A stretch of 64,000 bases of DNA, taken from positions 1 through 64,000 of the forward strand of contig CAJTIR010000016.1 in the NCBI GenBank assembly GCA_910576385.1, in the 5' to 3' direction. Below the pieces are notes generated by a model. The model did no database searches. It saw only the letters and a list, made by a program, of their open reading frames with translations, and was not told the DNA's origin. Source of the DNA: Lachnospiraceae bacterium. GTDB lineage: Bacteria > Bacillota > Clostridia > Lachnospirales > Lachnospiraceae. How positions within the stretch are numbered: position 1 is the stretch's first letter; the number at the start of each line of letters is the position of its first letter. The translations under genes and the position numbers were made by a program. Of the stretch, positions 42,375 through 51,851 are shown piece after piece.

Positions 42375-44756
42375 ATGGGATTTCGAGAGCGATTGGGAAC
42401 AGAATTATTATTTTTTGATGGAGCGATGGGTACCATGCTCCAGGAACGTGGATTACAGTCTGGAGCATTGCCAGAGATTTGGAATATCACCAAAGAAGAT
42501 GTGATTTTGGAGATCCATAAGCAATATCTGGCTGCTGGCTGCGATATCATAAAAGCAAATACATTTGGCGCCAATCCGTTTAAGGCAAAAGGGACAGGAT
42601 ATACCTGTGAGGAGCTGACGGCCCAAGGCGTCGCTGTGGCAAAGCGCGCTGTTGCGGAATCAGGCCGGGAGGCTTATACAGCTTTAGATATTGGTTCTCT
42701 GGGAAAATTGTTAGAGCCATTGGGGGATCTGCCGTTTGAGGAAGCATATGATGCATTTAAGCCGATGTGTATCGCTGGAGAACAGGCGGGCGCAGATCTG
42801 TGTCTGATTGAGACAATGAATGATACCTATGAAATCAAGGCCGCTGTGCTTGCCGCTAAGGAAAATACCAATCTGCCAATTGTAGTGACAATGGTGTTTG
42901 ACGAGTGTGGAAAGCTGCTGACTGGTGCAGATATGGAGGCTGCTGTCGCCATGCTTGAGGGGCTTAAGGTGGATGCTTTAGGTTTAAACTGTGGATTTGG
43001 GCCAGACGTGATGAAAAATTTCCTGCCGAGGCTTAGAGAAGTTACATCATTGCCGATTGTGGTAAATCCCAATGCCGGACTTCCAGTGGTCGTGGACGGC
43101 CGGACTTGTTTCCAGGTAAGTCCAGAAGAATTTGCTGGCATTATGGAAGAGATTGCTAAGGATGGAGTATCTGTGATGGGCGGCTGCTGTGGAACTACCC
43201 CAGCGCATATCCATGCCTTGGTGGAGCGATGCAAGAATATTTTGCCCATGAATCTGACAGATAAAAACCGTTCTGTGGTGTCTTCTTATACCCATGCAGT
43301 GGTGCTAAATCAGCGTCCGAAAATCATTGGCGAGCGGATTAACCCCACGGGAAAATCCCGCTTTAAACAGGCGCTTAGGGATAATGACTTAGAATATATT
43401 TATAAAGAAGCGCTGACACAGCAGGACAAAGGCGCGCATATTTTGGATGTCAATGTCGGTCTTCCAGAAATTGACGAGGTAGAAATGATGCGTTCTGTGG
43501 TCACAGGGCTGCAGGGTATTACCGATCTGCCATTGCAGATTGATACGTCAGATTCTTTGGCAATGGAGGCGGCATTGCGTCTTTATAACGGCAAGCCGCT
43601 GTTAAATTCTGTCAACGGCAAACAGGAATCTATGGATATGGTGTTTCCTCTGGCGGCAAAATATGGCGCGATGGTGGTTTGTCTGACATTGGACGAAAAT
43701 GGAATACCAGATACTGCAGAAGGCAGGATTAAAATTGCTGAAAAGATGATCGCAGAGGCGGCAAAATATGGCATTGCCAAAAAAGATCTGCTGATCGATA
43801 CTTTGACCATGACAATAAGCACTGGACAGGAAAATGCTAAAATTACTCTGGATGCACTCTATCATGTGCGGCATGTACTGGGGGTGCACACAACATTAGG
43901 TGTGTCTAATATTTCCTTTGGATTACCGCAGCGGGAGCGTGTCAATACTGCATTTTTTACGATGGCATTGGCACAGGGACTAAGTGCTGGGATCATCAAT
44001 CCCAACAGTGAGGCGATGATGGCGGCCTGCCATGCCTATTGTGCCTTAAATGGCAGTGACAGCCAGTGTGCAGATTATATTAATATTTATTCTCAACAGG
44101 CAGAGCAGCCCAAGGCGGCGGCAAAATCTGGGGAAATCAGTTTGTTTGAGGCGGTGGTGCGCGGGTTAGCCGAAAGTGCCTATCAGGCGGCCAAAAAAGA
44201 GTTGGAAACGAAGGAACCACTGACAGTGATTGATGAAGAATTGATACCCGCTTTAGATAAAGTGGGACAAGGTTTTGAGAAGAAGACCGTATTTTTGCCG
44301 CAGCTTTTGATGAGTGCAGATGCGGCCAAGGCCGGTTTTGACGCAATCAAAGAACATTTGCAGGCCAAAGGCGATACATCAGCCTCCAAAGGAACGATTG
44401 TTATCGCCACGGTAAAAGGAGATATCCATGATATTGGAAAAAACATTGTTAAGGTGTTGTTGGAAAATTATGGATTCCAAGTGATTGATTTAGGGAAAGA
44501 TGTTCCGCCGGAAACAGTGGTGGAGGCAGCCAAACAGCATCAAGTAAAACTGGTGGGCTTGAGTGCGCTGATGACTACCACTGTGGCAAATATGGAACTC
44601 ACGATAAAGATGCTCCATGAAGCATTGCCAGATTGTAAAGTGATGGTAGGCGGAGCAGTGCTGACCCAGACCTATGCAGATATGATTGGCGCAGATTTCT
44701 ATTCTAAAGATGCTATGGGTTCTGTACGCTATGCCAATCAATTGTTTCAAGTATAA
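42375..44756 (+). CDS. metH: Cobalamin-dependent methionine synthase, lacking activation domain
   Basis: 793 residues, against about 1,200 for full MetH. Domains: homocysteine-binding barrel (1-300) with zinc Cys ligands in LGLNCGFGP and MGGCCGTTP; pterin-binding barrel (about 315-580, ERINPTGKSRFKQAL; VNVGLPEIDE); cobalamin cap helices (585-660); and the B12 domain with DIHDIGKNIV, whose His is the lower cobalt ligand, plus the LSALMTTTVANME motif. The SAM activation domain is supplied by the preceding gene. It methylates homocysteine with methyl-THF from MetF. Confidence 0.95.
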   Translation: MGFRERLGTELLFFDGAMGTMLQERGLQSGALPEIWNITKEDVILEIHKQYLAAGCDIIKANTFGANPFKAKGTGYTCEELTAQGVAVAKRAVAESGREAYTALDIGSLGKLLEPLGDLPFEEAYDAFKPMCIAGEQAGADLCLIETMNDTYEIKAAVLAAKENTNLPIVVTMVFDECGKLLTGADMEAAVAMLEGLKVDALGLNCGFGPDVMKNFLPRLREVTSLPIVVNPNAGLPVVVDGRTCFQVSPEEFAGIMEEIAKDGVSVMGGCCGTTPAHIHALVERCKNILPMNLTDKNRSVVSSYTHAVVLNQRPKIIGERINPTGKSRFKQALRDNDLEYIYKEALTQQDKGAHILDVNVGLPEIDEVEMMRSVVTGLQGITDLPLQIDTSDSLAMEAALRLYNGKPLLNSVNGKQESMDMVFPLAAKYGAMVVCLTLDENGIPDTAEGRIKIAEKMIAEAAKYGIAKKDLLIDTLTMTISTGQENAKITLDALYHVRHVLGVHTTLGVSNISFGLPQRERVNTAFFTMALAQGLSAGIINPNSEAMMAACHAYCALNGSDSQCADYINIYSQQAEQPKAAAKSGEISLFEAVVRGLAESAYQAAKKELETKEPLTVIDEELIPALDKVGQGFEKKTVFLPQLLMSADAAKAGFDAIKEHLQAKGDTSASKGTIVIATVKGDIHDIGKNIVKVLLENYGFQVIDLGKDVPPETVVEAAKQHQVKLVGLSALMTTTVANMELTIKMLHEALPDCKVMVGGAVLTQTYADMIGADFYSKDAMGSVRYANQLFQV

Positions 44757-44883
44757 AGAGAACCACACAATTTAGAACTCTCCAAATCCTTTTTGAATAT
44801 ATTAATATGAGAGCGATTGTCAAGGTACAAAGTATTTTGCTATTCGCTTTCATAGATATAGAACAGAAAGGAGTTGGAGAGTT

Positions 44884-45795
44884 TTGCATGTGGATTGGGT
44901 GATTTTAGGAATTGTAGCAGCAGTACTCCTGCTGCTTATTTTAATCTGTTGTCTTCGTTATCGGCGCCATAAACGGGCAAAATGCCGCGTACAGGAACGC
45001 TGTGATCATGAAAAATTATCGGATATCAACCAAGCTTTAGAGCCTTTTGGCTTTGCCTATGATCTGAAACAAGATATTTTTTATTCCCTGCGGGGCGCAT
45101 GGCAGAGAAATTTTGGCTATGGAAAAATATATGATGAAATGGCTCCAACTATGAATATGATTATTCATAGTGAGCCGATTTATTTTGAATATGATGGCCA
45201 TAGATGGATGATTGAGTTCTGGAAAGGACAATACGGCGTCACCACTGGAGCAGAGGTTGGCATTTATATCGAACGAAAGCGGGGGCATGAAAAAGCTCCA
45301 GAAGATGTGTTTTACCAGTGTGTTTCCGAAGAAGAGGAAATTCCTATTAGTATGATTTTATACAAAAATGGGAAACAAATGTTTCGGCGGGAGAAAAAAC
45401 ATTGGTGGCTTACTGGGTTTTCACTGGGAGAATTTTCCTGGCCAGGGGAGCTGATGTTGGAAGTTTCTGTGACTTTCCCTAATATTGAAATGCTAGAAGC
45501 TTTTTTGGAAGGATGTTATCGTGTCGGTTATCAGCCAGAGGATCTGCATATCTGGTACAAACGGGTAACATTACGGCTCTGTCAGCCCAAAGCAAAACAG
45601 CCTTCCAAATATGGGAAAATTTTTGGCCGCTGGATTCAATGGCAAAATGCCCATAACTGTAAGCTTTATCACAGGGTGACAAAAGATTTTACCAGAACAA
45701 TTGATAAATTGGACTATCTGATGCAGGCATACCCCAGGATTTTTAGCATAATTATAAAAACAGGAAGAATTGCCTGGGAGAAAAAGAAAAAATGA
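44884..45795 (+). CDS. DUF4474-like membrane-anchored protein
   Basis: 303 residues. The most likely start is TTG 44884 with AAAGGAG at 44867-44873; a GTG at 44890 is an alternative. One N-terminal membrane helix (about 5-23, ILGIVAAVLLLLILICCL) is followed by the DUF4474-like core with FGYGKIYDEMAPTMNMII, YFEYDGHRWMIEFWKGQYG and TTGAEVGIY. The family is common in clostridia and has no known function. The stop overlaps the metallophosphoesterase start (ATGA), so a joint function is likely. Confidence 0.78.
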   Translation: MHVDWVILGIVAAVLLLLILICCLRYRRHKRAKCRVQERCDHEKLSDINQALEPFGFAYDLKQDIFYSLRGAWQRNFGYGKIYDEMAPTMNMIIHSEPIYFEYDGHRWMIEFWKGQYGVTTGAEVGIYIERKRGHEKAPEDVFYQCVSEEEEIPISMILYKNGKQMFRREKKHWWLTGFSLGEFSWPGELMLEVSVTFPNIEMLEAFLEGCYRVGYQPEDLHIWYKRVTLRLCQPKAKQPSKYGKIFGRWIQWQNAHNCKLYHRVTKDFTRTIDKLDYLMQAYPRIFSIIIKTGRIAWEKKKK

Positions 45796-46685
45796 GCCGT
45801 ACTAAAAAAAAATTAGATCAGGCATATGAAAATGCACTGTGCATCTCTTTCGATAAAGGAAGCCGAATTGTATTGATGAGTGACTGTCATCGAGGAATTG
45901 GCAATTGGGGAGATAATTTTCAGCCTAATCAAAATCTATTTTTTGCAGCACTACAGTATTATAATCGAAGAAATTTCATTTATATTGAGCTGGGAGATGG
46001 AGACGAGCTCTGGGAAAATAGAGAACTAAAGGAAATTGTGCGGATCCACAGCAATCAATTCTGGCTGATGGGAGAGTTTTATAAAAAAGGACGGTTTTAT
46101 ATGCTGTTCGGGAATCATGACCGCAAGAAGGGCTGTGAGAAGTATTTTAAATCTCATTGTCATAGTTACTTTTCCGAGACAGAGACACAGATGAGAAGTC
46201 TGTTTCCTGATATGAAAGTACAGGAAGCCATTCGCCTGCAAGAGCGAAAAAGTGGTGTAGAATTATTTTTAGTACATGGACATCAGGGGGATTTGTGGAA
46301 TGATACTTTGTGGAAATTGACAAGGTTTTTAGTTCGCTATCTCTGGCGTCCTCTGGAGCTGGCGGGGTGTAACGACCCCACCAGCGCAGCAAAAAATTAT
46401 CAGCGAAAAGAAAAGACGGAAAAGAGGCTGGCAGAATGGGCACAGGAACATCAAAAAATTTTAGTTGCCGGGCATACGCATAGGCCTTCTTTCCCAAAAC
46501 CGGGGGAAGGATATTATTTTAATGATGGCAGTTGCGTGCATCCCAGATGTATTACAGCGCTAGAACTGGAATGCGGTGCAATTTCTCTTGTGAAATGGAG
46601 TGTAAAAGTGAGGGAAGATAATGTGCTCTATATAGGAAGGGAATTATTGGATGGTCCCAGGGCTTTGACAGAATATTCTATCTAA
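45792..46685 (+). CDS. Calcineurin-like metallophosphoesterase
   Basis: 297 residues. The five dimetal motifs are present in order: SDCHRG (D31, H33), LGDGDELW (D68), GNHD (107-110), LVHGHQGD and AGHTHR. No signal peptide or membrane helix. It would hydrolyse a phosphate mono- or diester with two metal ions; the substrate cannot be inferred. Coupled to the DUF4474-like membrane protein, so it may act at the membrane, for example on lipid or cell-wall precursor phosphates. Confidence 0.9.
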   Translation: MSRTKKKLDQAYENALCISFDKGSRIVLMSDCHRGIGNWGDNFQPNQNLFFAALQYYNRRNFIYIELGDGDELWENRELKEIVRIHSNQFWLMGEFYKKGRFYMLFGNHDRKKGCEKYFKSHCHSYFSETETQMRSLFPDMKVQEAIRLQERKSGVELFLVHGHQGDLWNDTLWKLTRFLVRYLWRPLELAGCNDPTSAAKNYQRKEKTEKRLAEWAQEHQKILVAGHTHRPSFPKPGEGYYFNDGSCVHPRCITALELECGAISLVKWSVKVREDNVLYIGRELLDGPRALTEYSI

Positions 46686-46849
46686 TTTACTTTGACATGC
46701 AACATTTTGTCTCTCTTATGCATCTAATATTATAAGAAAAACTTAAGAAATTTTGTAAGATACAAATAAGACTAATCTGCTATGCTATAAGAAAACTTTG
46801 GAAAAATTGGAAGATTTTACCAGCAGATAGAGAGAAGGGCGGGGTTATT

Positions 46850-47464
46850 ATGACGATCCGAAAAGAAAATCTGGTTATGCAGTTACAGCTGCATCATGAG
46901 AAAGCATTAGAAGTGCTGCTTGCAGAGCATGGAGAGCGGCTGCTTTCCATAATCCGCAAGCACCTGTTTACACTGCCACATTTACAGCAGGACTGTCTTG
47001 TAGATGTTATACAATCTATTTGGGACTACATAGATTGTTTTGACAAGGAGAATGAATTTGAAAATTGGATTGGCTCTGTAGCCAGGTATCGCTGTCTGGA
47101 ATTTTTAAAGCTCCACAGAAATGAAGCCACCATTGCCTGGTTGATTGAGAAGGAGATTGCGGAAGAGGAAGAAGTGATGGTAAGTTGTCTGGAGCCGGAC
47201 GAGCAGAAGTTATTTTTCCGTTTTTATAGAGAAGAGGAACTTTTGCAAGACGCCAGTTTGACATATCGGAATATGTATGAGCTTTTAAACTGCATTGACA
47301 CCGATATCTGTGAATATGAAAAAGAACCACATTGTATAAAGAAATGGGACGAGATATTAAGGAGGATTCAGATACGAAAAAAGGAGAAACGGCATAGATT
47401 TTCCTTTTTGAAATATCTGGGATATTCATTTGGCCGAATGTTGGCAATAAATATAGAATTATAA
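46850..47464 (+). CDS. Degenerate ECF sigma factor fused to anti-sigma remnant
   Basis: 204 residues. Residues 10-95 look like sigma-70 region 2 (FENWIGSVARYRCLEFLK matches the -10 recognition helix pattern), and LEPDEQKLFFRFYREEE begins a region-4 domain. Region 4's helix-turn-helix is then absent; instead from about residue 135 the sequence MYELLNCIDTDICEYEKEP resembles the start of DUF4179-type anti-sigma proteins, which normally follow as the next gene, and it ends in a truncated hydrophobic tail. An internal deletion joining the two genes is the simplest explanation. Probably non-functional. Confidence 0.55.
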   Translation: MTIRKENLVMQLQLHHEKALEVLLAEHGERLLSIIRKHLFTLPHLQQDCLVDVIQSIWDYIDCFDKENEFENWIGSVARYRCLEFLKLHRNEATIAWLIEKEIAEEEEVMVSCLEPDEQKLFFRFYREEELLQDASLTYRNMYELLNCIDTDICEYEKEPHCIKKWDEILRRIQIRKKEKRHRFSFLKYLGYSFGRMLAINIEL

Positions 47465-47524
47465 TAGATGGATGGAATATTTATCTAGCAGTGAATGAAA
47501 GGACGCAGAAAGGAAGAATTTATT

Positions 47525-48307
47525 ATGCCAGATATGATCTTTAAGAGATTTGCACAGATAGACTGTGTGGAAGCAATTGCACTTGGCGGTTCAAGGGCAG
47601 GCAGGGTGTACGATGAAAAGTCAGATTATGATGTGTATGTATATGTGACAGCTCCGATGGAAGAAGAAATACGCAGACAGATTTTATCAGAGTATTGTAG
47701 TTCAATGGAGATTGGCAATCATTATTGGGAATATGAGGATAACTGTGTTTTAAACAATGGGATTGACATTGATATTTTATACCGTGATTTAGATCAGTTT
47801 TGTAAAGATATTGAGCGGGTTGTTGTACAATGTCAGGCCTCAAATAGTTATACTACATGTATGTGGCATAATCTCATAAATTGTAAGATCATATATGACA
47901 GAACTGGAAAGCTCAAGGCGGCCAAAGAAAAATATGACATTCCATATCCACAAGATTTGAAAAAGGCAATTATAGTAAGACAGCTTAACTTGATGGAGAA
48001 TGCTTTACCAGCATATAAAGGACAGATTGAAAAAGCGCTTAGGCGCAAAGATTTTGTGAGTGTCAATCACAGAGTAACAGAATTTTTAGCGTCTTATTTT
48101 GACTTGTTGTTTGCACTCAATGAAAAAACACATCCTGGTGAAAAACGTCTGATTGAATTGTGTAAAAGCAGTTGTCCAATCTTACCGAAAGATTTTGAGA
48201 AAAATATCAAGGTGTTGCTTTCACATTTATATTTAGGTGATGATAATTATATAAAAGTAATGGATGATCTTAATAGGATGATAACATCTGTCAAACAGAT
48301 ACTCTAA
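47525..48307 (+). CDS. Nucleotidyltransferase-fold protein
   Basis: 260 residues from ATG 47525; the frame is open ten codons further. The N-terminal Pol-beta-type nucleotidyltransferase motif GGSRAGRVYDEKSDYDVYVY (G-S-x9-D-x-D) is complete, and a third acidic residue lies in GIDIDILYRD. The rest is helical, resembling DUF4037-type proteins. Possible roles are nucleotide transfer to a small molecule such as an antibiotic, or to a protein; the sequence does not decide. Its stop is one base from that of the convergent histidine kinase, without a terminator between. Confidence 0.8.
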   Translation: MPDMIFKRFAQIDCVEAIALGGSRAGRVYDEKSDYDVYVYVTAPMEEEIRRQILSEYCSSMEIGNHYWEYEDNCVLNNGIDIDILYRDLDQFCKDIERVVVQCQASNSYTTCMWHNLINCKIIYDRTGKLKAAKEKYDIPYPQDLKKAIIVRQLNLMENALPAYKGQIEKALRRKDFVSVNHRVTEFLASYFDLLFALNEKTHPGEKRLIELCKSSCPILPKDFEKNIKVLLSHLYLGDDNYIKVMDDLNRMITSVKQIL

Positions 48308-48308
48308 A

Positions 48309-49619
48309 TCAAAGAAGAACTGTCACCAGAAGGGAATCTTCATCTCTGCGCTCAGCCCAGATCTTGCCTTTATGAGCATCTGTGACTGCCCGGGCGATGG
48401 ACAGGCCAATACCGTATCCGCCAGTCTCAGAATTACGGGAAGCGTCTGTTCGGTAAAAACGGTCAAATAAGTGGGGGAAATGTTCTGGTGCAAGTTCTCT
48501 GGCTGGATTGCAGACCATAAGACAGATGTTTTTACCTCGCTGTTCTACCGTAACTTCAATGGAACTTTGGGGCGGTGAATATTTGACAGCGTTGTCTAAA
48601 AGAATGGAGACAAGCTGGCCGATGGCGGATTGATCTCCATAGTAGGACAACAGCGGTTTGATGTTTACAGAAAAAGATTTTCCTTGTGCAGAGGCTAGTG
48701 GCTGGAAAGATTGTATTGTTTCTTCCACTAGATCTGAGATAGAAAAATCAATTTTTTGGAGATGTTTTTTCGATTCCTCCATACGGGAAAGGTAAATCAG
48801 GCTGTTTGTGAGCTTCAAAAGACGCGCCGTTTGTTTTTGAATGCTCTGGCTCCATTCTGTTGTTCCATATTCCAGTTCTAAAATCTCACAGTTGGCATCA
48901 ATAATGGTGAGCGGTGTTTTAATTTCATGTCCAGCATCGGTGATAAACTGACGTTGTTTCTCATAACTTTCTGAGATTGGCTTCATTACAATTCGCGAAA
49001 AAAAGAATACTAAAACCAGTACAGAGCATAACCCCAGAGCCGAAACCAGAATACTGGTTAGTAAAAAGGAGCGGAATGTGGCGAGCGTTCGGCTGCAATC
49101 CAGAAAAAGAATGCGAGTTCCGTCAGGACAGGCTTCCCTGAGATAACGGTAGGAGGAGAGAAAACCGGTGATTTTTCCAGATTTCCAGATTTGCGAGGCA
49201 TAATCGGAGGCAGTATTCTCATCAACAGCGGCAATTTTTCCAGTATCTGTGGATTTTATGGTTCCATTTTCATCTAAGATTACAGAAAAATAGCGTGTCT
49301 CATAAGGCATTTCTGGAGAAAATTTGCGATTATGTACAGCCCCAGGTTCGGACGGCTGCTGTGTATCTGTGTGTTCGGAAGGGTCTCTTTTTTCTGAACG
49401 ATTTGCAGAAGGCCGATTTTCCAGAGAGTTTTTATCCAAAGGGGGAAGTTTTTTGGGGAAATGGCCATTGTTTTCTGAGAGGATAGATAAAATATCCTCG
49501 GCGTCCTTTACCACCTTTTGATAGTTCAGTATGTTAATTGAACCCATAATCACGGTCAATACCAGAAGTATGGAGAGCATTGAAATTAGAATAAACCGGT
49601 TCTGCAGCTTTTTGATCAT
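48309..49619 (-). CDS. Sensor histidine kinase
   Basis: 436 residues. Membrane helices at about 9-32 and 184-208 frame an extracytoplasmic sensor of some 150 residues, with a charged, Pro-rich disordered part (50-105). HisKA box with phosphoacceptor H231 in FITDAGHEIKTPLTIID; catalytic ATPase boxes include SILLDNAVKYSPP (N box) and GGYGIGLSIARAV (G box). It overlaps the response-regulator gene by four bases, forming one two-component system. No target gene is evident; the adjacent antiporter is a candidate. Confidence 0.95.
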   Translation of the reverse strand: MIKKLQNRFILISMLSILLVLTVIMGSINILNYQKVVKDAEDILSILSENNGHFPKKLPPLDKNSLENRPSANRSEKRDPSEHTDTQQPSEPGAVHNRKFSPEMPYETRYFSVILDENGTIKSTDTGKIAAVDENTASDYASQIWKSGKITGFLSSYRYLREACPDGTRILFLDCSRTLATFRSFLLTSILVSALGLCSVLVLVFFFSRIVMKPISESYEKQRQFITDAGHEIKTPLTIIDANCEILELEYGTTEWSQSIQKQTARLLKLTNSLIYLSRMEESKKHLQKIDFSISDLVEETIQSFQPLASAQGKSFSVNIKPLLSYYGDQSAIGQLVSILLDNAVKYSPPQSSIEVTVEQRGKNICLMVCNPARELAPEHFPHLFDRFYRTDASRNSETGGYGIGLSIARAVTDAHKGKIWAERRDEDSLLVTVLL

Positions 49620-50290
49620 GGCAGTACCTCCAGAAAATAACCCGCATTTCGCGCAGCTTTTAACTGTACATTGGCATGAAGTGCCGTCAGTTTTTTGCGC
49701 AAATAGGAAATATAGACCCAGACAACATTAGATTCTGCTTCACTATCATAGCCCCAGATCCGTTCTAAAAAGCGTTCGCTGGGGATAAGCTGTCCAGGGT
49801 TCGCCATCAACATTTCCAACATCTGAAATTCTTTGTTGGTGAGCCGAAAATTTCCTGTGGGGGAGGAGAGGGTATAGGAGGCAAGATCCAACGTCAAATT
49901 GCCGGTATGCAGACTGGCATTGACTGCGCTGGTATGTTCTCTGGTCATGGCGCGTATTCTGGCAAGAAGTTCTTTGGCGGCAAAAGGCTTGGTCAGATAA
50001 TCATTTGCTCCGGCGTCCAGTCCTTCCACTTTGTCATCAACTTCAGATTTTGCAGTCAATAAAAGCACCGGAATCAGATTTCTCTTCTCCCGGAGCTTTT
50101 TTAAAACCGTAAGGCCGTCAACCCTGGGCATCATAATGTCCAGGATTAAGCCGTCATAATTATTACTATTTAAATATTCCAGCGCCTCTTCGCCATCATA
50201 AACAGCGTCCACAGAATAATTGCTGCGTTCTAAGATGGTAGTCAGTGCGCGTGATAGTTCTTTTTCGTCTTCTGCAAGTAATAATCGCAT
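49616..50290 (-). CDS. OmpR-family response regulator
   Basis: 224 residues. Receiver domain (1-115) with acidic pocket E7/D8, phosphoacceptor D51 in DGLILDIMMPRVDG and K101-like lysine in TKPF; DNA-binding winged helix (about 128-222) with LTNKEFQMLEMLMANPG and VWVYISYLRKKL. First gene of the pair, translated before the kinase. It would bind DNA direct repeats upstream of target genes, possibly its own promoter. Confidence 0.95.
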   Translation of the reverse strand: MRLLLAEDEKELSRALTTILERSNYSVDAVYDGEEALEYLNSNNYDGLILDIMMPRVDGLTVLKKLREKRNLIPVLLLTAKSEVDDKVEGLDAGANDYLTKPFAAKELLARIRAMTREHTSAVNASLHTGNLTLDLASYTLSSPTGNFRLTNKEFQMLEMLMANPGQLIPSERFLERIWGYDSEAESNVVWVYISYLRKKLTALHANVQLKAARNAGYFLEVLP

Positions 50291-50331
50291 ATCTCTATTC
50301 CCCTTCTCTGGAATCTCTTATGGGCAGCGTA

Positions 50332-51528
50332 TTATGCAGTTGCAGGCTGCTGCGGTTTATTTTTCTTCTTAAAGACGATTTTTAAAAGAATTGGTGTGAT
50401 AATGGTAGTGATTACAACCATAACAACAATTGGAGCATAGAGAGTATCACTAATCAGGCCCAAAGCTTCTCCCTTATTTGCTACAATCAACGCCACTTCT
50501 CCACGAGAGATCATACCCACACCAATCTGCAGAGATTCCCTTGAAGTATAGCCCATAATTTTTGCTCCCAGTCCGCAGCCGACTACCTTGGTCAAAATGG
50601 CGACTACCAGCAGTACAATGGTAAATATAATGATATTGGAGGACATGGAACTGAGTTCTACTTTAAGTCCGATGCTTGCAAAGAATACTGGGGCGACCAA
50701 AATATAGGAAACAGTGTCAAACTCCCGATATGCAATTTCTCGCTTAGTGCTGTGGCTTAAGATCAATCCAGCGGCATAAGCGCCAGTGATATCTGCAACG
50801 CCAAAGAATGCCTCCGCACAGAAGGACATAACCAGACAGAATGCAAAGATTAAAATTACATAACGCCGATTCGGTCTGGGGTCAAAGGAAATCCATTTTT
50901 GAATGACAAAGTGGAAGGCAAGCCCAAAGGCAGCGGCAAATACAAAGAAGCCCACGATTTTCAGCAAAACTATCCAAAGGTTGGTGCTGGGGTCCGCCAT
51001 ACTTGTGACAACAGTCAGCGCAATAATGCCTAAAATATCATCAATGATCGCAGCGCCCAAGATTGCAGTTCCCGCCTTGGTGGAAATCTTGCCCATTTCT
51101 TTCAAAGTTTCCACAGAAATACTAACGGAAGTAGCAGTCAGGATAATACCAATGAAAACATATTGCAAAAAGGTGCTTGCTGGCAGGTCGCTGGAACCTA
51201 CATTACATGCATAGGCAACGCCAAGCCCTCCCAAAAGCGGAACTAATACGCCTACTAATGCGATCACAAAAGAGGCGAGCCCAGATTTTTTCAGCTCTTC
51301 TGTGTCCGTTTCCAAGCCGGCCATAAACATCAGAACAATGACACCGATCTCAGAAATCTGGTTTAAGAAGGTGGAACCGTGCAGCAAACCGAAACAAGCA
51401 GGACCAAGCAGCAGACCGGCAAGCAGAGCACCCACTACCTGCGGCATATGCGCTTTCCTGGTGATAAGCCCTAAGAGCTTGGTACTAAATAAGATAATCG
51501 CTAAATACAATAGATAATCGTAATTCAT
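50332..51528 (-). CDS. CPA2-family cation:proton antiporter
   Basis: 398 residues from the ATG at about 51528 (MNYDYLLYLAII), preceded by GGAGG; a start five codons earlier is possible. About 12 membrane helices, with family motifs PQVVGALLAGLLLGP, the LTATSVSISVETLKEMG helix and AAIIDDILG, whose paired acidic residues bind the transported Na+/K+ and protons. No C-terminal TrkA-N domain is attached. It likely exports Na+ or K+ for pH or salt balance. It lies 40 bases upstream of the two-component genes on the same strand and may be co-transcribed. Confidence 0.92.
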   Translation of the reverse strand: MNYDYLLYLAIILFSTKLLGLITRKAHMPQVVGALLAGLLLGPACFGLLHGSTFLNQISEIGVIVLMFMAGLETDTEELKKSGLASFVIALVGVLVPLLGGLGVAYACNVGSSDLPASTFLQYVFIGIILTATSVSISVETLKEMGKISTKAGTAILGAAIIDDILGIIALTVVTSMADPSTNLWIVLLKIVGFFVFAAAFGLAFHFVIQKWISFDPRPNRRYVILIFAFCLVMSFCAEAFFGVADITGAYAAGLILSHSTKREIAYREFDTVSYILVAPVFFASIGLKVELSSMSSNIIIFTIVLLVVAILTKVVGCGLGAKIMGYTSRESLQIGVGMISRGEVALIVANKGEALGLISDTLYAPIVVMVVITTIITPILLKIVFKKKNKPQQPATA

Positions 51529-51851
51529 AAAAATATCCTCCATCTGTATCTATTCACGAGGCAATTTCAGGAAATATATATTTTGGGGCACCCCACTTTG
51601 GCTTGTAGCCTTACCAAAAAATATATCAATTCTGTAATTGCCAATATCTATTAATTCTATGGCATTATAACTCTGAAAAAAAGAAATTACAAGTAGAAAA
51701 AATACTAATTAATAACAAAAATAGACAGTCCCAAATTATGAATGAAAAAAAACATAGTAGTTTGGCTATCTTTTTGCAGTTTTAAATTGTTATACCAGTT
51801 GAGGATTTCCGAACTTGTCTTGATGTTATGAAACTTGGAAAGGAGGCGTAT
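51529..51851. other. Divergent intergenic region before the ECF operon
   Basis: About 320 AT-rich bases between the antiporter (minus) and the sigma factor (plus). Apart from the GC-rich ggggcacccc cluster near 51584 nothing structural stands out. A typical sigma-A promoter was not evident, which would fit an operon controlled by its own ECF sigma factor, but this is conjecture. Confidence 0.45.

Noticed and set aside
47465-47524. Ten-codon upstream extension of the nucleotidyltransferase (from 47495)
   Set aside because: The extension MKGRRKEEFI looks like ribosome-site sequence read as protein; ATG 47525 fits the fold start better, though spacing is not ideal.
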